DNA from: Lewinellaceae bacterium
GTDB taxonomy: Bacteria > Bacteroidota > Bacteroidia > Chitinophagales > Saprospiraceae
Assembly: GCA_016711435.1 (NCBI GenBank)
Contig: JADJSY010000022.1
Coordinates: forward strand, 38,454 to 102,453
Length of the DNA stretch: 64,000 nucleotides
Direction of reading: 5' to 3'
Made by a program: the position numbers and the translations under genes. The notes under the pieces were generated by a model, which did not search any database, was not told the origin of the DNA, and saw only the letters and a list, made by a program, of their open reading frames with translations. The number at the start of each line of letters is the position of its first letter. The first letter of the stretch is position 1. This document shows positions 30,050 through 38,653 of the stretch, one piece after another.

Positions 30050-30829
30050 TTATTGTATAAAATTGTACGAAAAGAAATTAGTGATCTGTTCATCATCTGT
30101 ATTAAATACTTCTTCAAAGGTTCCAACTTTCAAAAACGTACCCTCAATCAATATGGCTATTCGGTTGCAGGTGTTTTTAGCGCATGTCAGGTCGTGTGTA
30201 ATGATAACGGAACTGGTATTGTATCGCTCCTGCACCTCATTAATCAGCGCATTGATTTCTGCACTTGTGGTGGGGTCCAAACCGGATGTGGGTTCGTCGT
30301 ACAACATGATTTCCGGCTTGAGAATAAGCGTGCGGGCTATACCAATTCTTTTGCGTTGCCCGCCGGAAAGATCGGCCGGCATTTCATTGGATTTATTGGC
30401 CAGGCCTACTGCTTCCAGCGCTTATGCCACAGCCACATCCACTTGTTTTTTAGTAAGATTTTTCACGTTCATGGTCAGGGGAAATGCCAGGTTCTGGTAT
30501 ACGTTCATACTGTCGTAGAGGGCGCTGCTTTGGAACGAAAAGCCGATGCGCAGGCGTAAGTCGTCCAGTTCTTTTCCGGCTAATTTATCAACCTCTTTAC
30601 CCAATACGATGACCTCGCCTTTATCGGGCCTCAGTAATCCTACGATAATTTTTATCAAAACAGATTTGCCGGAGCCGGATTTGCCGAGTACTGCCACATT
30701 TTCCCCTTTAAACACATCCAGGTTAACGCCTTTCAGCACGTCCAGTTCGTCAAAAGATTTGTATAATCCCTTGATGGAAATAACCGTTTCATCTTTATTG
30801 ATGGTGTGTGTATGTTGAAGGTTTTCCAT
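30050..30829 (-). CDS. MlaF-type ABC transporter ATPase (in-frame TAA at 30422)
   Basis: The product is about 259 residues. Walker A is VLGKSGSGKS, the Q-loop FSFQSSALYD, the signature LSGGQRKR, Walker B IMLYDEPTSGLDP and the switch VIITHD; all are intact. Between VDVAVA and ALEAVGLANK the frame is unbroken but a TAA codon stands at 30422-30424 where Glu (GAA) would be expected. This is a nonsense change, not an indel, and would separate the two halves. It could be a sequencing error, a recent mutation, or a read-through. The gene starts 4 bases after the permease stop, in the operon MlaE-MlaF-MlaD, and drives lipid movement by ATP hydrolysis. Confidence 0.87.
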
Positions 30830-30832
30830 GTG

Positions 30833-31639
30833 TTAAAAATGGCGGATCCAGTTGGATACCTGTACGATAATGACTTCTTCAAAAAAGATGAGAAACATGG
30901 AAAGCACCACAGCCTCATTGGCGGCTCTCCCAACGCCGCGTGTTCCCTGCGTGGCGTTAAATCCTTTGTAACATCCTACGATGCCGATGGTAAATCCGTA
31001 AATAATTGATTTGAATACGGATGAAAACACATCTAGAAAGGAGATATTTGAAAAGGCGTTTTTATAAAACATTAAGAGGCTGCTCGCCTCTTCCGCGTGG
31101 ACATTCGTATAGGAGCCGAGCAAAGCCACAAAACTGCAAAACAAGGCCAGTACCGGAATAGTAATCGTGGTGGCAATGACGCGGGTTACAACTAAGTATT
31201 TGAATGGATTGATGGCCGAAACTTCCATGGCCTCTATTTGTTCGGTTACTTTCATGGAACCTAATTCGGCGCCAATACTCGAACCTACCTTGCCGGCACA
31301 GATCAGCGCCGTCACCAAAGCGCCCAGTGCCCTGACGATGGCGATGCCTATTAAAGAAGGCAACCAGGAGGTGGCGCCAAAATTTTCTAAAGAAGGCCGC
31401 GATTGTTTGGTAAAAACGATACCCACAATAAAACCTGTCAGCGTGATCAGTAAAAGTGATTTTAAACCGATCTCGAAACACTGATTAATCACTTCCCGAA
31501 AGTGAAACGGAGGTTTGAACGCTTCCTTGAAAAAACGAAGCGTGAATTGATAACCTTTGTATACGCCTTCAAAATAGTGGTCGACCCCCTTTGAAAATAA
31601 ATATTTCCTTGAATTGACGTTTATCCTGTTTTGAAACAT
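30833..31639 (-). CDS. MlaE-type ABC transporter permease
   Basis: The protein has 268 residues with five to six membrane helices and the family core IGLKSLLLITLTGFIVGIVF, GATSWLPSLIGIAIVRALGA, IGAELGSMKVTEQIEAMEVS. An upstream in-frame Met at 31693 lies inside the -7 element of operator site 7 (31691-31697) and so cannot be in the transcript from that promoter. I therefore place the start at 31639 (MFQNRINVNSRKYLFSKGVD). It is the first gene of the MlaE-MlaF-MlaD unit and part of the stress regulon, which suggests envelope lipid homeostasis under the same signal as the OmpA and YihY genes. Confidence 0.88.
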   Translation of the reverse strand: MFQNRINVNSRKYLFSKGVDHYFEGVYKGYQFTLRFFKEAFKPPFHFREVINQCFEIGLKSLLLITLTGFIVGIVFTKQSRPSLENFGATSWLPSLIGIAIVRALGALVTALICAGKVGSSIGAELGSMKVTEQIEAMEVSAINPFKYLVVTRVIATTITIPVLALFCSFVALLGSYTNVHAEEASSLLMFYKNAFSNISFLDVFSSVFKSIIYGFTIGIVGCYKGFNATQGTRGVGRAANEAVVLSMFLIFFEEVIIVQVSNWIRHF

Positions 31640-31690
31640 GCGCAATGAATTGTATCCGGGTTTGAATGGTTTTAGGGCAGTTTTAAAAAG

Positions 31691-31756
31691 CAAAGGTCAG
31701 ACCCTTTATACCGACAACTCTTACACAATTAGCGGAAAGAGTTACAAGATTCACAC
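31691..31756 (-). promoter_or_regulatory. Ten-site operator, site 7 (MlaEFD operon)
   Basis: Minus strand: TGTGAATCTTGTAAC, 16 bases, GTAAG, 22 bases, ACCTTTG. It faces site 8 across a hairpin repeat, giving divergent control of the Mla operon and YihY. Confidence 0.88.
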
Positions 31757-31805
31757 TTTATGGGTTGAGGGTTTGATGGATTGAGGTGGTAACATGAGCA
31801 ACGAG

Positions 31806-31860
31806 GTGACCGAGCGCATGTCGACAGCGCTCGGCATCCTCATCCTCATTCCTCATCCCT
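31806..31860. repeat. Inverted repeat with CCGAGCG hairpin, site C
   Basis: The central hairpin is CCGAGCGCATGTC / GACAGCGCTCGG, flanked on the right by CATCCTCATTCCTCATCC words and on the left by a degraded arm. It lies between divergent operator sites 7 and 8. Confidence 0.72.
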
Positions 31861-31865
31861 GTAAA

Positions 31866-31931
31866 GTGTGATTCTTGTAACTTTTTCCCGTATTTATGTA
31901 ACTATTTTCGGGTCGAACAGCCGAATCTTTG
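31866..31931 (+). promoter_or_regulatory. Ten-site operator, site 8 (YihY)
   Basis: Plus strand: TGTGATTCTTGTAAC, 16 bases, GTAAC, 22 bases, ATCTTTG. The start of the YihY gene at 31962 lies 31 bases after the -7 element. Confidence 0.87.
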
Positions 31932-31961
31932 CAGTGTAATCTTCCAGCAAGACACTCCTGC

Positions 31962-32981
31962 ATGAAAATACCTTTGCTTTCGGGCCTTTCTTCTAAAAAC
32001 GTTTGGCGCAGGATGCGTGCTCTGGGGCGGATTTTACGAATCTCCGCCGAAGAGTTCATTGCCGACAATGGACTCAAATTGAGCGCATCGCTTTCGTACT
32101 ATACACTCTTTTCTATGGCGCCTATGCTGCTGATCGTTATTTCGATTGGCAGCATTTTGCTTGGTAAAGAGGCCGCCGAAGGCTACCTGTACCTGCAGTT
32201 TGAAGGTCTGATGGGCAAATTAGGCGCCATACAGTTGCAGGAAATGATTAATAATGTTCGCATTTCGGGCGACACGCCCTGGGTCACCGCAGTAGGTATC
32301 ATTACTTTCTTTTTCGGCGCGACGGGTGTTTTTATTGAAATTCAGGATTCCATCAATACGATCTGGTCTATCAAAGCCAAGCCGAAACGCGGCTGGGTGC
32401 GGTTTCTTTTTACCCGCCTGATCTCTTTTTCGATGGTGGTCGGCATCGGATTTTTGCTGATGGTTTCGCTGGTATTGAGCGCATTGCTGAGCCTGATGGA
32501 TCACTGGATCAACACGCATATTGTCTCCTTTGCGTGGCTGGCATTTATTATCAGCAATATGATTACGATGGGCGCAGTGCTGCTTCTTTTTGCAGTGGTT
32601 TTCAAAGTGCTGCCCGATGCCGACCTGAAATGGCGCGACGTATTTGTCGGGGCGATGTTCACTGGCATTATGTTCCTGATCGGCAAATCTCTGATCAACC
32701 TTTATCTGAGTCGTTCCACCACCGTTTCTGCCTACGGCGCAGCGGGCGCTGTGGTACTCATTATCTTGTGGGTCTATTATTCCGCTATTATTCTCTATTT
32801 CGGCGCAGAATTCACAAAGGTGTATACCAATGAATTCGGCGGGAAAATCAGACCCGGTAAATTCGCCGTTTTTGTAGAAACAAAGGAAGTTGTAGTCACC
32901 CATCAGGTGCTGCATTCGGAAGAAAAAAGGTGTAAACAAGTCCGAGTCGCAGTGAGACAGCCGGAAAGTGCGAGTCCTTAG
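31962..32981 (+). CDS. YihY/BrkB family inner-membrane protein
   Basis: The protein has 339 residues. The family signature is SAEEFIADNGLKLSASLSYY, then TLFSMAPMLLIVISIGSILL, with about six membrane helices and YGAAGAVVLIILWVYYSAII near the end. YihY/BrkB proteins are common inner-membrane proteins of uncertain role, once taken for RNase BN. I start at 31962 (MKIPLLSGLSSKNVWRRMRA) because the upstream in-frame TTG falls in the -7 element of operator site 8. The last 16 residues (CKQVRVAVRQPESASP) are encoded by repeat DNA and the stop codon lies at the repeat's left arm, so the natural C-terminus may have been extended by the repeat. Confidence 0.88.
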   Translation: MKIPLLSGLSSKNVWRRMRALGRILRISAEEFIADNGLKLSASLSYYTLFSMAPMLLIVISIGSILLGKEAAEGYLYLQFEGLMGKLGAIQLQEMINNVRISGDTPWVTAVGIITFFFGATGVFIEIQDSINTIWSIKAKPKRGWVRFLFTRLISFSMVVGIGFLLMVSLVLSALLSLMDHWINTHIVSFAWLAFIISNMITMGAVLLLFAVVFKVLPDADLKWRDVFVGAMFTGIMFLIGKSLINLYLSRSTTVSAYGAAGAVVLIILWVYYSAIILYFGAEFTKVYTNEFGGKIRPGKFAVFVETKEVVVTHQVLHSEEKRCKQVRVAVRQPESASP

Positions 32982-33120
32982 TGCGAAGTCCGTAGAGTGC
33001 GCCGTTTCACTCTTTGGTTTCCCAAATATGAAACGGCGCACTCTACGGACTTCGCACTTCGCACTGATGACTTCGCACTTGTCTACGCACTGACGACTTC
33101 GCACTGACGACTTCGGACTT
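32981..33120. repeat. Inverted repeat built of CGAAGTC-type words
   Basis: The arms 32981-33009 and 33029-33057 are perfect complements (GTGCGAAGTCCGTAGAG ... GCCGTTTCA). Further GACTTCGCACT words continue to 33120, where the DUF4403 stop is. The left arm begins in the YihY stop codon. Confidence 0.88.
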
Positions 33121-33121
33121 G

Positions 33122-34522
33122 TTTACAACTTTTCCAGTTCCACCCGCACACGTGCGTTCACAAGCACCAGCGTGGCAATGTCCTCAGATCGAATCCAGAT
33201 TTGCTGGGGCCGAAAATCCCATTGTTCGATCGTGAGGTCCAGTTTTTTACCGGCCTCCCCGCTCGATTCCCCTTCATGATAACCTCGGGGATTTTGGTAA
33301 TCTTTTCTCCCATTGGCAGTTTGAGCGCCGCTTTCATCTGGTCTTTGAAGGTGCTGTGCAGCAGCCAGTCGGCGCTTGCCAGGAGTGCTTCCTGGGTTCT
33401 GACTTCAAATTCAAAATCCCGAATGGCAATGCGTTGCGAATCGGGTTCATAATGGGGTGTGCCCTGGAAATAAATTTCACCTTTTATATCGCCGCCAACT
33501 TTGAGATGGAGGACTAATTTGTTGCCGCAACCCCAGATCTCGGCGCTTTTCACCTTGACCTTGTGGCCGGGCATTTCGAATACCATACCGGATAGTTTTC
33601 GGTCGATCACGTCATTGAGATCTTCATAGGATATTTCGGAGAGCAGATAGAGATAGGCGTCATTGGGTAAGATACGGCGTTTGACGAGCGGCGGCAGCGT
33701 CGAATCTACAGTGTAGACAGGGTTGTCGCCCACCAGTGTTTCGGTGGTGGCAGAGAGGCGGCCTTGGATCATCAGGTTGCCCGCGTCCGTCGTGATGGTA
33801 CCCATTTCAAATCGAATCGGCTTGATTTTCAACCAGACAAATTCTTCTTTTCGATTGATAATCATAGGTTTCTGGATGTTTTGCCATACCCTTGTCATAG
33901 AGCGATCTAAGCGTACTGCGTCACGGATTTTCACGTCCATATTCGCTAAAATATCGGGCATCTGGCGGTGAAGCCGCCGTTCGACCATTTTTTTTACATC
34001 GATCAGGCCACCCAAAGCCTTGACTTCGCTGAGCCATTCAAAGGAAACAAATTTGGTTTGGGGCTGTAATTTCCAGTCTTCGCCTACGTCCAGGGTCGTT
34101 TCAAAAACCATTTGCAGGCTGAACTCGGTTTTGAGGGCGAGTGATTTGGACATAGGCAGGACTTTTTTATCCACAATTTTTCGCTCCACCAGAATAAGCA
34201 GGGGCGTCTGATACCTGGCTACATTGTCTTTCCAAAACACCTTGATATCGCCGAGCCTGGTAATTTTTAGTTTTATCTTGTCTTTTTTACCCTCTTTATT
34301 GAGATTATCGAAATCGTCATCGTTTTTGACGACATCGGCCAGGGTGCTATTAAGTTTGTCCTCAATCAATTGCGTGGGTATGACGAGCGGGGTGCTTACA
34401 TAGGAAGTGTCCTGTGGGATGGTCACATACTGCTCTTCGCAGAGCGGCCGGGCTGTCTTGATTTTTTTGCAGGCAAAGAGTCCTGCAAGCAGGAATATGA
34501 ACGCAGGAAAGCAGTATCGCAT
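33122..34522 (-). CDS. DUF4403 family lipoprotein (one frameshift near 33262)
   Basis: The product is about 466 residues with a lipoprotein signal MRYCFPAFIFLLAGLFAC (Cys18). It has the DUF4403 pattern of paired beta domains (TPLVIPTQLIEDKLNSTLAD, VFWKDNVARYQTPLLILVER). The in-frame reading ends in an unrelated tail at 33158. Shifting one base near 33262 restores KKLDLTIEQWDFRPQQIWIR and SEDIATLVLVNARVRVELEK up to a TAA at 33122. The family is found in Bacteroidota and proteobacterial envelopes, and its duplicated fold resembles lipid-binding domains; the function is not established. It is convergent with YihY across the CGAAGTC repeat. Confidence 0.82.
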
Positions 34523-34663
34523 GGGTTTATGGGTTATGGGTTTATGGTTTATGGGTTTATGGGTTTATAAGGAATGGGTTTATAAGTTTACCGGTCGGGC
34601 CAAAAGTGGCCACTATAAACCTATAAACCCATAAACCCATCAACTTATAAACCTATAAACTAT
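34519..34663. repeat. Inverted repeat built of GGGTTTAT words
   Basis: The left flank repeats ATGGGTTTATGGG and the right flank repeats CCCATAAACC. It lies between the DUF4403 start and the porin stop. The word length here is eight. Confidence 0.78.
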
Positions 34664-34665
34664 CT

Positions 34666-35275
34666 TCAGAATTTCAGTCCCAAAGAAACCTGGCCTACTG
34701 CATTTTTTCCACTTCCCAGAAAAAGGTCGGGAATTATCTTTGGTGACATCCATAAAACCCTGGTTAAACCGGATGCCGAACATCAGTTTATTCAAATTGT
34801 AGCTCAAGCCGGCAGTAAGGCCTGCATCGAACTTTTTAAAAGCGTCGATCAGTACCGAATTGTCGTTATACACGGTATAATCGGGTGTTGATACCAGGTA
34901 GGAAGCAAAGGGGCCTACCTGAATATCGATGGAACCCAGATGAAAAGCCACGGGCAATAAGAAGTCCACGTAATTCATGTTCAGGGTCTGGCGTTCATCG
35001 AGGTATTTGAAAGCAGTGCCTTTGGTGGAAAAACTCAATTCGGGTTGTACCGACATAAAATCAGATATCACAGGCACATCGGCAAAAACGCCCAAATGGT
35101 ACCCGAAACGTTCGCCTTTATCTGGCAAATTTTCAAAGGAGATATTGGTGGCGTTCAGGCCGCCCCGTATTCCCAACCTGGTCTGGGCCTGAGATACCGA
35201 ACTGGTCAGCATGACAAACAACAGAATAACGGAAACGACTATATTGGAATATTTCATTTTTATAAAATTATTCAT
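34666..35275 (-). CDS. Outer-membrane beta-barrel protein (one frameshift near 34725)
   Basis: The product is about 202 residues with a signal peptide MKYSNIVVSVILLFVMLTSS ending SQA. It has a PorT-like barrel pattern: GIRGGLNATNISFENLPDKG, FGYHLGVFADVPVISDFMSV, QPELSFSTKG, GLSYNLNKLMFGIRFNQGFM. In the given frame the end is disordered. One base added near 34725 restores LGSGKNAVGQVSLGLKF with a terminal Phe, as expected for an outer-membrane barrel, and a TGA at 34666. The start may be 35275 or 35257. It is probably a small porin or structural barrel in the outer membrane, downstream of the OmpA lipoprotein gene. Confidence 0.8.
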
Positions 35276-35302
35276 TTTAAAGATTGGTGAGGGAGGGAGT
35301 TA

Positions 35303-35394
35303 AGTAAAAGGGCAAAGGCAAGGGGCAAAAGGCAAACGTAGCATACACGCAAATGCCCTTGTTTTTTGCCCCTTGCCTTTTGCACTTTTACTTA
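35303..35394. repeat. Inverted repeat built of GGGCAAA words (family B)
   Basis: The left arm AAGTAAAAGGGCAAAGGCAA (35303 on) and the right arm ending CTTTTACTTA at 35394 enclose a short loop. On the minus strand the repeat begins at the TAA stop of the OmpA gene. Confidence 0.82.
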
Positions 35395-36099
35395 TTTGCC
35401 CGCTTCGTTTTTCGCTTCCGATTTCATTTTTTCATTCGCATAAATAGCGATTTCGACGCGGCGATTCTGTGCGCGATTGTCTTCGGTGTCGTTGGTATAT
35501 ACAGGTTGCGTTTCGCCCAATCCCTGCACATCCAGCCTGCTGTTGGCGATGCCGAAGGTGTTGAGATAGGAAGACACCGCATTTGCCCGTTTTTTAGACA
35601 GGGTTTTGTTAAAAGCATTGGAACCGACATCATCGGTATGACCGACGATAAGTAGGTCGGTATCAGGATATTGCTTCAGTGTTTCGGCCAGTTTCTGAAG
35701 GTCCTGTTTGTTGGATTCTTTCAGGTTGGATTTACCGAAATCAAATAACAATTGACTGTCAAAGGTTATTCTGATGCCTTCTCCGACCCGTTCTACGGTT
35801 GCGGAAGACCCTAATTCTTCTTCCATTTTCCGGGCCTGTTTATCCATTTTATTGCCGATGACCGCCCCTACGGTGCCGCCCACCGCTGCGCCCAAAATAG
35901 CGCCGAGTGCAGTGTTTTTGCTTTTATTTCCAATGATACCACCAACCACAGCGCCGGAAGTAGCGCCGATGACAGCGCCTTTTTCGGTTTTATTCATGCC
36001 GGATTTATTGTTTCCGGCCGTCTGGGTTTTTTGCGAACTTTTGCATCCGCCCAACAAAGCGCCGCACATTACTAATGCAAAGAATATTTTATTCATCAT
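35392..36099 (-). CDS. OmpA-family lipoprotein with glycine-zipper segment
   Basis: The protein has about 235 residues. A lipoprotein signal (MMNKIFFALVMCGALLGGC) is followed by a glycine-zipper region at residues 38-90 (GAVIGATSGAVVGGIIGNKS, LGAILGAAVGGTVGAVIGNK). The OmpA C-terminal peptidoglycan-binding domain spans about 115-225 (LLIVGHTDDVGSNAFNKTLS, LSKKRANAVSSYL, NRRVEIAIYANEK). It anchors the outer membrane to the cell wall. The start lies at 36096/36099, 30 bases after the -7 element of operator site 9, so the ORF extension further upstream is excluded. It is a member of the stress regulon, divergent from the Lmo0937-type gene. Confidence 0.9.
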   Translation of the reverse strand: MMNKIFFALVMCGALLGGCKSSQKTQTAGNNKSGMNKTEKGAVIGATSGAVVGGIIGNKSKNTALGAILGAAVGGTVGAVIGNKMDKQARKMEEELGSSATVERVGEGIRITFDSQLLFDFGKSNLKESNKQDLQKLAETLKQYPDTDLLIVGHTDDVGSNAFNKTLSKKRANAVSSYLNTFGIANSRLDVQGLGETQPVYTNDTEDNRAQNRRVEIAIYANEKMKSEAKNEAGK

Positions 36100-36128
36100 A
36101 CGTTTTTTATTAAAAGTGAATTGTGCTG

Positions 36129-36194
36129 CAAAGGTCTGCCTCTTTATACGCCATGGCGTTACATAATAAGCAGAAAGAATTACATGATTCACAC
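36129..36194 (-). promoter_or_regulatory. Ten-site operator, site 9 (OmpA lipoprotein)
   Basis: Minus strand: TGTGAATCATGTAAT, 16 bases, GTAAC, 22 bases, ACCTTTG. It is divergent from site 10; the TGTG ends of both sites form the tips of one inverted repeat. Confidence 0.9.
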
Positions 36195-36311
36195 ATGATG
36201 GTTGAGGTTGTTGATTGTTGAGATTGTTGAGGGGCACTCTGAGAAGGCGTGTTTTGTTTATTGAGCGTCCCTTAACAATCTCAACAATCAACATCCTCAA
36301 CCATCATGTGT
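36190..36311. repeat. Inverted repeat joining two divergent operators
   Basis: The arms 36190-36235 and about 36264-36311 (CACACATGATGGTTGAGG ... CCTCAACCATCATGTGTG) are made of TTGTTGAGATTG-type words. The arm tips are the TGTG elements of operator sites 9 and 10. Confidence 0.88.
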
Positions 36312-36373
36312 GAATAATGTAACTTTTTTAAGAAATAATGTAATGGATTCGGAAACAGTGCGCCGCACCTTTG
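36308..36373 (+). promoter_or_regulatory. Ten-site operator, site 10 (Lmo0937-type gene)
   Basis: Plus strand: TGTGAATAATGTAAC, 16 bases, GTAAT, 22 bases, ACCTTTG. The start codon at 36416 lies 43 bases after the -7 element. Confidence 0.9.
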
Positions 36374-36415
36374 CAGTGTTAAAACATCTTAAACAACATA
36401 CAAAAAATACAACAC

Positions 36416-36571
36416 ATGGGAAATCTGCTTTATATCATTGCCGTAATTCTGATTATAGGCTGGGCTATTGGATTCGTTGGTTATGGTGCCGGCGGACTCA
36501 TTCATATCCTGCTGGTAATTGCATTGATCGCCGTCGTATTACGGGTTATTAGTGGAAGAAAGGTGGTGTAG
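36416..36571 (+). CDS. Lmo0937-family small membrane protein
   Basis: The protein has 51 residues: MGNLLYIIAVILIIGWAIGF, then VGYGAGGLIHILLVIALIAV and a short basic tail VLRVISGRKVV. Two membrane spans separated by a GYGAGGLIH turn match the Lmo0937 family of small membrane proteins, seen in stress gene sets; the function is not known. It is transcribed from operator site 10. A hairpin with a T-rich tail follows at 36732-36765. Confidence 0.88.
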   Translation: MGNLLYIIAVILIIGWAIGFVGYGAGGLIHILLVIALIAVVLRVISGRKVV

Positions 36572-36731
36572 TTATTTCCAAACCCGGTTATAGCCTGCAT
36601 CCCAATTGGGACGAGGCCGTATTTAGATTCATCAAAAAACTTTGCATGGAGTCCCCGGCCGGCCGCTAAATATCCTGTATAACCTGCTTGTATTTAATCT
36701 TCTTTCCTCAAGTTTGAATATCCTGTGCATC

Positions 36732-36766
36732 AAAGGCCATCTCAATGCGAGATGGCTTTTGGCTTT
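36732..36766 (+). terminator. Rho-independent terminator
   Basis: The stem GGCCATCTC/GAGATGGCT with a five-base loop is followed by TTTTGGCTTTT, downstream of the Lmo0937-type gene and before the lipoprotein gene. Confidence 0.65.
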
Positions 36767-36832
36767 TGTACAGGTTGCATAAAAATTCAGGTAAGCTCAA
36801 CTTTCTGCTGTACCTATGTGATAAAAATATCC

Positions 36833-38554
36833 ATGCATAAGCTGTATTTCCTCTTTTTCCTGCTGCTTGCCTCCTGCGCGCCGCGACCTGTTTTCACACC
36901 CACGCCGGCGCCCATCGCGCAACGCGCTATTCCCCGCGTGGATAAAATGCCCAATCACCCCAAACCTTATGCATACCGCGACTGGAAAAAAACCGCGCTC
37001 GATTTCGACCGCTATGTGTTTGATTTCAATCAAAAAGGGGAATTTCTGCCGCTGATCTGGTGGGACAAAATGGGCCGCAACTTCCCGGAAACCACTTTTG
37101 GCATCTATACGGCCCTCGGTGATATTCGGATGGGCGCAGCCGTCAACAACGGCGAAAACCACGAAGCGCTCGGCGCGCTCGGCGCCGTACTGGGCGCTAC
37201 CCTGGTGGGCATCGACAAACGCAGTCAGGACGGCCGCAACTACGTCCGCATGGCGCGCAACTATTTCAACCGGGAGAACGGCTGGAACGTGATCATGAAT
37301 TTTACCAATAAAGGCGCACACATCGGCGGCGGCTACGGCAACGATTTCTGGTATGAAATCCACAACAACGTGTTGTTCTATTGCGTCGCCGATCTGTATC
37401 CGAAAGAGAAGGACTTCGATATGATCCAGCGCACCATTGCCGAGCAGTTTTACCGCTCCGATTCGATCATGGGCAATAGTTACAGTTACTCGTATTTCGA
37501 TTTCAAGAACATGCAGCCCGGCAAAAACCACATCCCCACGCAGGAAGACGTGGCGGGCGGTTATGCCTTTATCTTGTATTCGGCATGGGTCAGATTCGGC
37601 GATGAAAAATACCTGCGCGGCGCCAAAAATGCCATGAACGTGCTGTACAACCAGAAAGAAAACCGCTTTTATGAAGCCATGATGCCCATTGCCGCTTATG
37701 TGGGGGCACGTATGAACGAAGAAGCCGGAACGAATTACGACATCCAGCGTTTTCTCGACTGGACCTTCGACGGCACGGCCGTGGGGCGTGAAGGCTGGGG
37801 CGTGCTCGCCGACAACTGGGGCGGGTACGACGTCAGCGGACTGGCCGGCAGCACGGTACACAACGGCGGCTACGGCTTCCTGATGAACACCTTCGACCTG
37901 ATGATGCCGATGGCCGCCATCGTACGCTACGACCAGCGCTATGCCCGCGCTGTGGGCAAATGGGCGCTCAACGCTTCCAATGCCGCCCGTTTTTGTTACC
38001 CTTATGAAATGCCCGATTCGCTGCAGGCCATTCCGCAGCACAAGGCCGTCACCAAAAATGTGATCGCCTACGAAGGCGTTATCAAAGAATCCGTTTATCC
38101 GCAATTCAAAGGCATTACGCCTTTTGCGCAGGGCGACGGCCCGCTGTGGCACGAAGGTATGCCCCAACAAACGATGTTTTCCGTGTATGGCAGCGGACAC
38201 GTGGGCCTCTTCGGAGGGGTCATTCAAAAAACAGACGTGCCGGAAATCCTGCAAATCGACTGCCGCGCTACCGACTTTTACCGGCGCGAAGAGGCTTTTC
38301 CGACCTATCTTTTTTTTAATCCTTACCAGGACGGGAAAACCGTGCAAATCGACCTCGGCGCTGCCAAAGTGGATGTGTACGACACCGCCACACGGACTAT
38401 TTTACAAAAAGGCGCGAGCGGGAACTTCCGTTTCGCCATTCCCGCCGACGGTACGCGGGTGCTGGTGCTGATTCCTGCGGGGAAAAAACTCCGGGTAGAA
38501 AATGGAAGCCTGAAGGCGGGCGGCGTGACGGTGGATTACCGGTATGAGCGGTAA
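36833..38554 (+). CDS. Lipoprotein with alpha/alpha-toroid fold, possible glycan-active enzyme
   Basis: The protein has 573 residues. The start at 36833 gives a lipoprotein signal MHKLYFLFFLLLASC (Cys15). The mature part has the helical-hairpin pattern of a six- or seven-hairpin toroid (FDRYVFDFNQKGEFLPLIWW, TTFGIYTALGDIRMGAAVNN, AFILYSAWVRFGDEKYLRGA, GWGVLADNWGGYDVSGLAGS). A C-terminal beta-domain (YLFFNPYQDGKTVQIDLGAA) follows. Conserved Trp, Asp and Glu around GHVGLFGG and LIWWDKMG suggest carbohydrate binding or hydrolysis, but I do not recognise a GH family. It is probably on the outer membrane. Its codon use is more GC-rich than its neighbours (many GGC, CGC, GCC), which may mark higher expression or transfer. 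Confidence 0.68.
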   Translation: MHKLYFLFFLLLASCAPRPVFTPTPAPIAQRAIPRVDKMPNHPKPYAYRDWKKTALDFDRYVFDFNQKGEFLPLIWWDKMGRNFPETTFGIYTALGDIRMGAAVNNGENHEALGALGAVLGATLVGIDKRSQDGRNYVRMARNYFNRENGWNVIMNFTNKGAHIGGGYGNDFWYEIHNNVLFYCVADLYPKEKDFDMIQRTIAEQFYRSDSIMGNSYSYSYFDFKNMQPGKNHIPTQEDVAGGYAFILYSAWVRFGDEKYLRGAKNAMNVLYNQKENRFYEAMMPIAAYVGARMNEEAGTNYDIQRFLDWTFDGTAVGREGWGVLADNWGGYDVSGLAGSTVHNGGYGFLMNTFDLMMPMAAIVRYDQRYARAVGKWALNASNAARFCYPYEMPDSLQAIPQHKAVTKNVIAYEGVIKESVYPQFKGITPFAQGDGPLWHEGMPQQTMFSVYGSGHVGLFGGVIQKTDVPEILQIDCRATDFYRREEAFPTYLFFNPYQDGKTVQIDLGAAKVDVYDTATRTILQKGASGNFRFAIPADGTRVLVLIPAGKKLRVENGSLKAGGVTVDYRYER

Positions 38555-38555
38555 A

Positions 38556-38653
38556 ATGAGGATTCGAGTATATGAGTATCTGACTGCTCAGGAGGAGTCG
38601 AGTACAACTCGTTAGCAGTCAGATACTCGAATACTCATATTTTCGAATGCTCA
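38556..38653. repeat. Inverted repeat spanning stop to stop of convergent genes
   Basis: The left arm starts two bases after the TAA at 38554, and the right arm ends in the stop codon of the AraC gene (38651-38653). The arms are TCGAGTATATGAGTATCTGA-type words around a short loop. Confidence 0.85.

Noticed and set aside
31640..31693. Upstream start for the MlaE gene
   Set aside because: The Met codon lies in the -7 element of operator site 7, so it cannot be in the transcript from that promoter.
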